From CAZIWX01 sp964543125 (GTDB lineage Bacteria; Fidelibacterota; UBA8477): DNA of 11,961 nt. This document shows, in pieces, positions 7,006 through 11,961 of this stretch; the first letter of the stretch is position 1, and each line of letters starts with the position of its first letter. The position numbers and the translations under genes were made by a program. The stretch covers positions 1-11,961 of the forward strand of contig CAZIWX010000077.1 in NCBI GenBank assembly GCA_964543125.1, read 5' to 3'. The notes under the pieces are model-generated. The model had not been told where the DNA came from and did no database searches. It was given only the letters and a program-made list of their open reading frames with translations.

Positions 7006-8084
7006 TGCCAAATATCCTTAAAACAGTACTGACGACATCCCTGCTGACCGCTTTTATTTGGGCGGGAGACGGGACATTGCAACTCAGCCTGGATTCCCGT
7101 GTGGACAATGGCCGGTATCGCCAGGGCGGTGCATCGCTGCGCCTGATCCCCGAGTATTTTACCCGGTGGGGGTATTTGGCATCGGGATCGGTGGATCTGG
7201 ATCTGGCCGGTGATTTCAGAATGAATCTAGCCGGAACCGCGGAAGATTTACGGCATCAATATACGGGCCGGGTTTATCGAGCCTGGTGGCGCTGGTCCAC
7301 ACCCCAATTGGAGCTGCGTTTTGGACAACAGGAATTGAATTTTGGCCCCGCGCGGATCCTTCGCTCCCTGCGCTGGTTTGATGCCCGTGATCCGCTGGAT
7401 CCGCTAGCCTTAACCCAGGGCGTCTCGGCAGTCACAACCCGTTTTTTCTGGTTAAACAATGCCAATCTGTGGGCCTGGTGTATTTTTGATTTTACCGGTG
7501 AGCGGATGGGCATCGACCCATATCCCGGTGCAAAAAAATCCTGGCACTGGGGCGGACGATTTCAATACCCGGTTGCATCAGGCAATCTGGCGGTGACGCT
7601 TCATCACAAACAACTTACTATGACGGATAAACCGGAATGGCGTTTCGCCGTTGATGGTCAGTGGGATGTGGGTGTGGGTTTTTGGTTCGAAGCCGTGCGA
7701 GTTACTGAATCCGGCCCGGGTTTGGTCAATTGGCAGGATCTGATAACGGCCGGCGGCGATTACACCTTTGGTCTAGGGAACGGATTGTATGCGCTGGCCG
7801 AATATCAAAATCAACAGAGCGCAATCCGGGACAAACCCATCCAAACCGTGGTAACCCGGCTTAATTATCCGGTGAACGTGCTGGATCAGCTCTTTGTCCT
7901 GACGCTTTATAACGACTATTTCCATTTCTCGGGATTTTACCTGGGCTGGCAACGGGCATACGATTATCTGAGCTGGCAGGCGCTGGCCGGTTATATCGAT
8001 CAAAATATCACCGGTTTTGGCGCCACGCCCATCGGGCTGTTAGGCCGGCAAAATCTTCAATTGACGCTCTTATACTCGATATGA
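7005..8084 (+). CDS. Predicted outer-membrane beta-barrel protein, function unknown
   Basis: 359 residues with a signal peptide (about 1-20, MPNILKTVLTTSLLTAFIWA). The mature part is made of alternating polar/hydrophobic strands rich in Trp, Tyr and Gly (for example TLQLSLDSRV, AWWRWSTPQLELRFG, YALAEYQNQ) and ends in LQLTLLYSI, as in outer-membrane barrels. It resembles porin-like hypothetical proteins of DUF1302/alginate-export style. A distinct block, F-G-Q-Q-E-L-N-F-G-P-A (106-116) then LRWFDARDPLDPLALTQGV (122-140), looks like a conserved signature. I do not recognise a characterised member. The start at 7005 was chosen because a signal peptide begins there, the TGATG overlaps the tetR stop, and GGGAGAG lies 11 bases upstream. 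The frame is also open back to 6762, but that part overlaps tetR and reads as non-protein. Its place before an ABC exporter and a LolA-like carrier suggests an outer-membrane acceptor or conduit. Confidence 0.75.
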   Translation: MPNILKTVLTTSLLTAFIWAGDGTLQLSLDSRVDNGRYRQGGASLRLIPEYFTRWGYLASGSVDLDLAGDFRMNLAGTAEDLRHQYTGRVYRAWWRWSTPQLELRFGQQELNFGPARILRSLRWFDARDPLDPLALTQGVSAVTTRFFWLNNANLWAWCIFDFTGERMGIDPYPGAKKSWHWGGRFQYPVASGNLAVTLHHKQLTMTDKPEWRFAVDGQWDVGVGFWFEAVRVTESGPGLVNWQDLITAGGDYTFGLGNGLYALAEYQNQQSAIRDKPIQTVVTRLNYPVNVLDQLFVLTLYNDYFHFSGFYLGWQRAYDYLSWQALAGYIDQNITGFGATPIGLLGRQNLQLTLLYSI

Positions 8085-8133
8085 AGAAAAGCCGAAGGTT
8101 AAAATTTAATCAAATTCAGTTTAAACACCCCGC

Positions 8134-8149
8134 ATCCGCCGCGGCGGAT
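8134..8149. promoter_or_regulatory. 16-bp perfect palindrome upstream of the ABC ATPase gene
   Basis: ATCCGCCGCGGCGGAT is a perfect palindrome 19 bases before the ATPase ATG, in the only sizeable gap (8085-8168) of the six-gene unit. It may be a second regulator site or, in mRNA, a GC-rich hairpin just upstream of the GAGGAG ribosome site. There is no U-tract, so it is not a standard terminator, and no convincing promoter lies beside it. Confidence 0.5.
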
Positions 8150-8156
8150 CGATCGT

Positions 8157-8162
8157 GAGGAG
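8157..8162 (+). promoter_or_regulatory. Ribosome binding site for ABC ATPase gene
   Basis: GAGGAG is six bases before the ATG at 8169, an almost ideal Shine-Dalgarno site. It fixes that start over the internal ATG seven codons later. Confidence 0.7.
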
Positions 8163-8168
8163 CAACGA

Positions 8169-8885
8169 ATGAACACCGGCAAGCAATCAATGATCGAATT
8201 ACAGCAGGTCGTGAAACGCTATCCCATGGGGACCGCGACATTTACCGCCCTGGAGGATATTAATCTCACGGTTGAAAATGGTGAATTCACCGGCATTGTG
8301 GGACCCAGCGGGTCCGGAAAAACCACCCTCCTGAATATCATCGGCTCGCTGGACTCACCATCGGAGGGATCGGCGCGCGTCTTAGGGAATCACATCGAAA
8401 AACTGTCCCACCAGGAAGCCGCCGGCCTGCGTAACCATCATCTGGGGTTTATCTTTCAGACCTACAATCTACTCCCCGTATATACGGTTTTCGAAAATGT
8501 GGAATTTCCCCTGCTGCTCCTGGGATTATCGGGTGCCGAGCGTAGGAAAATGGTGCTGGATGCTCTGGAATGGGTGGGTTTGACCGGCAAAATGAAGAAT
8601 AAACCGGCCCAGCTGTCGGGTGGTGAGTCCCAACGGGTGGCCATCGCCCGGGCCATGGTAAAGAAACCGGAAATCGTGTTAGCCGATGAACCGACAGCCA
8701 ACCTGGATGCCGAAAATTCTCATAACATCCTGAGATCAATGCTGGAGCTTAACGCGGAATTAGACACTACTTTTCTGTTTGCCACCCATGACGACAAGGT
8801 GATTACGTATCTGCGACGCAAGATTTCGCTGCTCGATGGCAGAATTGCGGCGGACGAACTCATGCCGCCGGCGCGAGGGAGTTAA
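8169..8885 (+). CDS. ABC transporter ATPase, LolD/MacB type
   Basis: 238-residue cytoplasmic ATPase that would drive the two permeases encoded next. All motifs are intact: Walker A GPSGSGKT (45-52), Q-loop FQTYNLLP (96-103), signature LSGGESQR (149-156), Walker B IVLADEP (169-175) with the D-loop NLD, and switch His207 in FATHDD. The TYNLLP stretch after the Q-loop and the compact single-domain form are typical of the LolD/MacB/FtsE subfamily, which works with FtsX-like permeases by mechanotransmission rather than by a classic transport channel. The stop is one base from the first permease start, so the genes are surely co-translated. An actual LolD role in general lipoprotein sorting is possible, but the regulator and barrel beside it suggest a specialised paralogue. 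Confidence 0.94.
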   Translation: MNTGKQSMIELQQVVKRYPMGTATFTALEDINLTVENGEFTGIVGPSGSGKTTLLNIIGSLDSPSEGSARVLGNHIEKLSHQEAAGLRNHHLGFIFQTYNLLPVYTVFENVEFPLLLLGLSGAERRKMVLDALEWVGLTGKMKNKPAQLSGGESQRVAIARAMVKKPEIVLADEPTANLDAENSHNILRSMLELNAELDTTFLFATHDDKVITYLRRKISLLDGRIAADELMPPARGS

Positions 8886-8886
8886 A

Positions 8887-10056
8887 ATGGTTATCTTTAA
8901 ATTGGCTTTTCGCAATGTCATTGGCGCCGGTTTGCGTACCTGGCTCAATGTGATTGTGCTGTCACTCTCCTTTGTTACAATCATTGGGATGCAAGGGCTT
9001 TACATGGGAATGCAGACGCAGTCCGAGCAAGCCATGATTCAAACCGAGTTGGCTGGCGGGCAATACTGGCATCCGGCTTTTGATCCTTACGATCCCTTCA
9101 CCCTTGAGGATAGCCACCAACCGATCGTGGGGGTCGCTAAACGAACCGTAGCTGCCGGTGATGCTGTCCCGATTCTTATCACTACTGCTACGATATATCC
9201 TCAGAGGCGGGTATCCGCAGCACAATTGAAGGGGATTCCTCCCGGGCAAAATATCATCGATCTTCCATCCCGGGTTCTGGCTAAAACGGATCATGCGATT
9301 CCGGCCTTGATCGGCGCCCGCATGGCGAAAGCCAATCATCTGACAGTGGGTGATCGGCTGACCGTACGCTGGCGTGATGCCAATGGAACATTTGACGCTC
9401 AGGATGTAAAAATTATCCATGTTTTTTCTACAATTGCCCCCTCAATTGATGCTGGTCAACTCTGGATTCCACTGGAAAAATTACAATCCATGCTGAAAAT
9501 GCCTGGTGAGGCGACGCTGTTGATATTAAAGCAGAATGCTACACCACCGGTTTTACCGGGTTGGGATTTCAAGGATTTAAATTTTCTCATGGCTGATCTC
9601 CATGCCATGGTTGCCAGTAAACAAATCGGTGGTTCAATCATCTACGCTCTGCTCCTGTTTCTGGCATTGTTGGCCATTTTTGATACCCAGGTACTTTCCA
9701 TCTGGCGCCGGAAAAAGGAGATGGGGACGCTTATGGCCATGGGTATGACTCGTAAACAACTTATCGCTGTGTTCACCGTGGAGGGATGTATGTACGGCAT
9801 CCTGGCGGCGGTGTTAGGAGCAATTTACGGTGGACCACTCTTGTACTATTTTGCTGCCCACGGATGGGCAATGCCTGACATGGTGGATGATTTCGGGATC
9901 GCCATTGGGACTAAACTCATTCCAACTTATTCCTTCTTCCTGGTTTTAGGATCTACGCTGCTGGTTCTGATTGCCGTTACCATTGTGAGCTTCATTCCTA
10001 CCCGTAGAATAGCCAAACTCCAACCTACTGATGCACTACGAGGGAAATTGACATGA
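8887..10056 (+). CDS. FtsX/LolC-like ABC permease, first subunit
   Basis: 389-residue inner-membrane permease with the MacB/LolC-E layout: one N-terminal membrane helix (about 18-40), a large periplasmic domain (about 41-245), then three helices (about 248-268, 295-318, 350-371). The cytoplasmic loop R-R-K-K-E-M-G-T-L-M-A-M-G-M-T-R-K-Q-L (274-292) is the FtsX coupling segment that contacts the ATPase, and the C-terminal PTRRIAKLQPTDALRG is the usual family ending. The start at 8887 has AGGGAG five bases upstream and begins with the expected amphipathic helix; an in-frame ATG at 8836 would overlap the ATPase gene and is rejected. The stop overlaps the next start by four bases (ATGA). It likely forms a heterodimer with the second permease. 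The periplasmic domain has no similarity I can name beyond the MacB periplasmic core type. Confidence 0.9.
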   Translation: MVIFKLAFRNVIGAGLRTWLNVIVLSLSFVTIIGMQGLYMGMQTQSEQAMIQTELAGGQYWHPAFDPYDPFTLEDSHQPIVGVAKRTVAAGDAVPILITTATIYPQRRVSAAQLKGIPPGQNIIDLPSRVLAKTDHAIPALIGARMAKANHLTVGDRLTVRWRDANGTFDAQDVKIIHVFSTIAPSIDAGQLWIPLEKLQSMLKMPGEATLLILKQNATPPVLPGWDFKDLNFLMADLHAMVASKQIGGSIIYALLLFLALLAIFDTQVLSIWRRKKEMGTLMAMGMTRKQLIAVFTVEGCMYGILAAVLGAIYGGPLLYYFAAHGWAMPDMVDDFGIAIGTKLIPTYSFFLVLGSTLLVLIAVTIVSFIPTRRIAKLQPTDALRGKLT

Positions 10057-11327
10057 TACGCTTTCTATTTAAAGGATTGCTGCGCGATCGATCACGCAGT
10101 CTGTTTCCCATTATGACGGTAACGGCTGGTGTTCTGATCACGGTGTTGGGTCATGCCTGGTTTAAGGGCGCCTTGGGGGGTATGGTGCAAACCAGCGCGA
10201 ATTACCAGACCGGCTATGTGAAAATCATGTCCCGAGCCTACGCCAAACTGACTGATGAAGCACCCAACGATCTGGCTCTGGTGGGGCTTGATACGCTGCT
10301 TACGGATCTGAACCAGTCCTATCCGGATTGGAAATTTACACCGCGCATCCGTTTTGGTGGTTTGGTGGACATCCCGGATAAAAATGGTGAGACGCGCTCA
10401 CAAGGACCGGCCCTGGGATTGGCGGTGGATTTAATCAATCCCGAAAGTGGTGAGATGGCGCGTTTGAACATCAAAGAGTCACTGGTGCGAGGACGCTTGC
10501 CTGAAAATCCTGACGAAATTCTGATGGCTGATGAACTGGCCCAAAAACTCGAAGTTGAACCGGGTGAAGTGGCAACCCTGATCAGCAGCACGATGAATGG
10601 GAGTATGGCATTCTACAATTTCACGATTGCCGGTACCGTTAATTTTGGGATTCAAGCCATGGATAAAGGGTCAATTTTGGTGGATATTCACGGGGCTCAA
10701 CGTGCGTTGGATATGGACGATGCCGCAGGGGAGATTGTGGGTTATAAGGAAACCGAGATTTATCGTGATGAAGCAGCCCAATCTCTGACGGATGAATTCA
10801 ATCAACGATTCGCTGAGGATAGGGATGAATATGCGCCATCTATGACCACCCTGGCTGATCAAAACGGCATGCGCTATATGCTGGATATATCTGATAATTT
10901 CGGCACGATCCTCGTCTTTATTTTCATTTTTGTCATGTCATTGGTGTTATGGAACTCCGGTTTAATGGGCAGTCTGCGCCGCTACGGTGAGATTGGGGTG
11001 CGATTAGCGATTGGCGAGTCCCGGGGACATATCTACAGGTCGTTATTGGCGGAATCGGTCATGATCGGAATCATGGGTTCCATCTTCGGTACAGCTATTG
11101 GCCTGGGCTTGTCCTATTGGATTCAGATGCATGGAATTAACATTGGTTCTATGATGAAGGGTAGCAGTATCATGATGGATAATATCATTCGCACTCAGGT
11201 CTCGCTCGCCACCTACTATATTGGATTTATCCCCGGTGTCTTGGCGACCTTGATAGGAACATCCTTCGCGGGAGTAGGGATATACCGCCGACAAACCGCT
11301 TCGCTGTTCAAGGAATTGGAGGTTTGA
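10053..11327 (+). CDS. FtsX/LolE-like ABC permease, second subunit
   Basis: 424-residue partner permease with the same four-helix plan: TM1 about 16-34, periplasmic domain about 35-280, TM2 about 284-304, TM3 about 333-355 and TM4 about 388-410. The coupling segment R-R-Y-G-E-I-G-V-R-L-A-I-G-E-S-R (309-324) matches the FtsX consensus. The periplasmic part contains VRGRLPENPDEILMADELA (145-163), a typical MacB-core motif (G-R-x-P-x3-x-E-I-x-x). The start is fixed by the ATGA overlap with the previous stop and AGGGA seven bases upstream. The two permeases differ clearly in sequence and length, which suggests a LolC/LolE-like heterodimer rather than a MacB homodimer. A GGAGG near the 3' end serves the next gene. 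Confidence 0.9.
   Translation: MIRFLFKGLLRDRSRSLFPIMTVTAGVLITVLGHAWFKGALGGMVQTSANYQTGYVKIMSRAYAKLTDEAPNDLALVGLDTLLTDLNQSYPDWKFTPRIRFGGLVDIPDKNGETRSQGPALGLAVDLINPESGEMARLNIKESLVRGRLPENPDEILMADELAQKLEVEPGEVATLISSTMNGSMAFYNFTIAGTVNFGIQAMDKGSILVDIHGAQRALDMDDAAGEIVGYKETEIYRDEAAQSLTDEFNQRFAEDRDEYAPSMTTLADQNGMRYMLDISDNFGTILVFIFIFVMSLVLWNSGLMGSLRRYGEIGVRLAIGESRGHIYRSLLAESVMIGIMGSIFGTAIGLGLSYWIQMHGINIGSMMKGSSIMMDNIIRTQVSLATYYIGFIPGVLATLIGTSFAGVGIYRRQTASLFKELEV
11318..11322 (+). promoter_or_regulatory. Ribosome binding site for the LolA-like gene
   Basis: GGAGG lies inside the end of the second permease gene, seven bases before the ATG at 11330, and supports that start over the next in-frame ATG at 11360. 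Confidence 0.7.
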
Positions 11328-11329
11328 CG

Positions 11330-11961
11330 ATGACCCGTTACGGAATTTTCCATAGAGCAATGCCGCCGGTGGCACTCGTCCTTTTTTGTACTCCCGGATT
11401 AAATGGGCAATCCAATCCAACTGCTCAGAAATTATTGGTTGCACTGGATAAGAACATGGTAGCCGAGAATCGGATCACAGTCTCCACGATGATAATCCAT
11501 GGCCGTCGGGGGAGTCGTACCATTCAAGCCAAATCCTGGACCCGGGGTAGTGATAAATCCTACACCGAGTATTTGGCGCCCGCTCGGGAAAAAGGGACCA
11601 AAATGCTCAAAGTGGACGATCAGTTGTGGACCTATTCACCATCCACTGATCGAATTATTCAGATTGCCGGCCACATGCTGCGTCAGTCGGTCATGGGGTC
11701 AGATCTCAGTTATGAGGATATGATGGAAGATCAGACTCTGAGTGAAATGTATACTCCTGAAATTGTGGGAAGTGATACTGTGAATGGACGGGAGTGCTGG
11801 GTTCTGGAGTTAACCGCCAAAGAACCGGATGTAACCTATCATTCACGCAAAGTCTGGATCGATAAGGAACGGGACATCGCCTTGAAAGAATCGCGATACG
11901 CTTCCAGTGGGAAACTGCTAAAGGAAACGCGGATCGAAGAAGTGTTTCGGACGGGAGGTCG
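11330..11961 (+). CDS. LolA-like outer-membrane lipoprotein-sorting protein (3' end outside window)
   Basis: The open frame runs off the right edge after 210 full codons. A signal-peptide-like start (residues 1-26, hydrophobic core PPVALVLFC, likely cut after LNG) indicates export to the periplasm; Cys20 does not sit in a convincing lipobox. The mature part has the beta-rich pattern of the LolA/LolB-like fold: W-T-R-G-S-D-K-S-Y-T-E-Y-L-A-P (70-84), LWTYSPSTDRIIQIAG (99-114) and M-G-S-D-L-S-Y-E-D-M (122-131). The last is a hallmark of the LolA-like outer membrane lipoprotein-sorting family (PF17131 type). Relatives are commonly encoded beside FtsX-type ABC or RND exporters. Here the start is two bases after the permease stop. 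It probably shuttles a lipid or lipoprotein taken up from the permeases. Cargo is unknown; complete length cannot be given. Confidence 0.85.
   Translation, partial: MTRYGIFHRAMPPVALVLFCTPGLNGQSNPTAQKLLVALDKNMVAENRITVSTMIIHGRRGSRTIQAKSWTRGSDKSYTEYLAPAREKGTKMLKVDDQLWTYSPSTDRIIQIAGHMLRQSVMGSDLSYEDMMEDQTLSEMYTPEIVGSDTVNGRECWVLELTAKEPDVTYHSRKVWIDKERDIALKESRYASSGKLLKETRIEEVFRTGG

Noticed and set aside
8061..8076. TTGACG followed by TATACT near the end of the barrel gene as an internal promoter
   Set aside because: The two elements are only four bases apart, so they cannot act together, and neither has a partner at proper spacing.
8169..11327. Reading the ABC genes as a MacAB-type drug efflux pump
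   Set aside because: There is no MacA adaptor, the ATPase is not fused to the permease, and the two permeases differ; the LolA-like gene fits a LolCDE-like system better.

Overview
The window reads as chromosomal DNA of a diderm (outer-membrane) bacterium with roughly half G+C. It holds a predicted outer-membrane beta-barrel, a LolA-type periplasmic protein and LolCDE-like inner-membrane ABC components. Several genes have clear Shine-Dalgarno sites (GGAGG, GAGGAG, AGGGGC), which argues against typical Bacteroidota. An FCB-related or Calditrichota-like lineage is only a guess from the flavour of the proteins. No rRNA, tRNA, CRISPR array, transposase or phage gene was seen.

Left part (1-3233, + strand). 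The 3' end of an esterase-type alpha/beta hydrolase is followed by a hairpin-forming intergenic element (319-363). Next comes an exported Ntn-type linear amide C-N hydrolase, with its Cys nucleophile directly after the signal peptide. A stand-alone, membrane-anchored glutamate-synthase-like FMN/3Fe-4S protein completes this part.

Middle part (3326-6205, - strand). A ROK-family sugar kinase gene is followed by an SLC5-type sodium:solute symporter gene on the same strand. Together they look like a sugar uptake and phosphorylation pair. A candidate promoter lies upstream of the kinase. The kinase lacks the usual ROK zinc site.

Right part (6394 to the window end, + strand). This is a tightly packed six-gene unit: a TetR-family regulator, a predicted outer-membrane beta-barrel protein (TGATG overlap), an ABC ATPase, two FtsX/LolC-E-type permeases (1-nt gap, then ATGA overlap) and a LolA-fold outer-membrane lipoprotein-sorting-like protein (2-nt gap, cut by the window edge). 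No MacA-type adaptor is present, so the set does not look like a MacAB pump. It looks like a dedicated, TetR-controlled route that extracts a lipid or lipoprotein from the inner membrane, carries it across the periplasm and delivers it to the outer membrane, with the barrel as possible acceptor. This is the most interesting system in the window; the cargo is unknown. Candidate operator palindromes lie at the tetR promoter and just before the ATPase gene.

The only intergenic stretches over about 100 bases are 314-437, 1614-1721, 5234-5356 and 6206-6393; none exceeds 300 bases.
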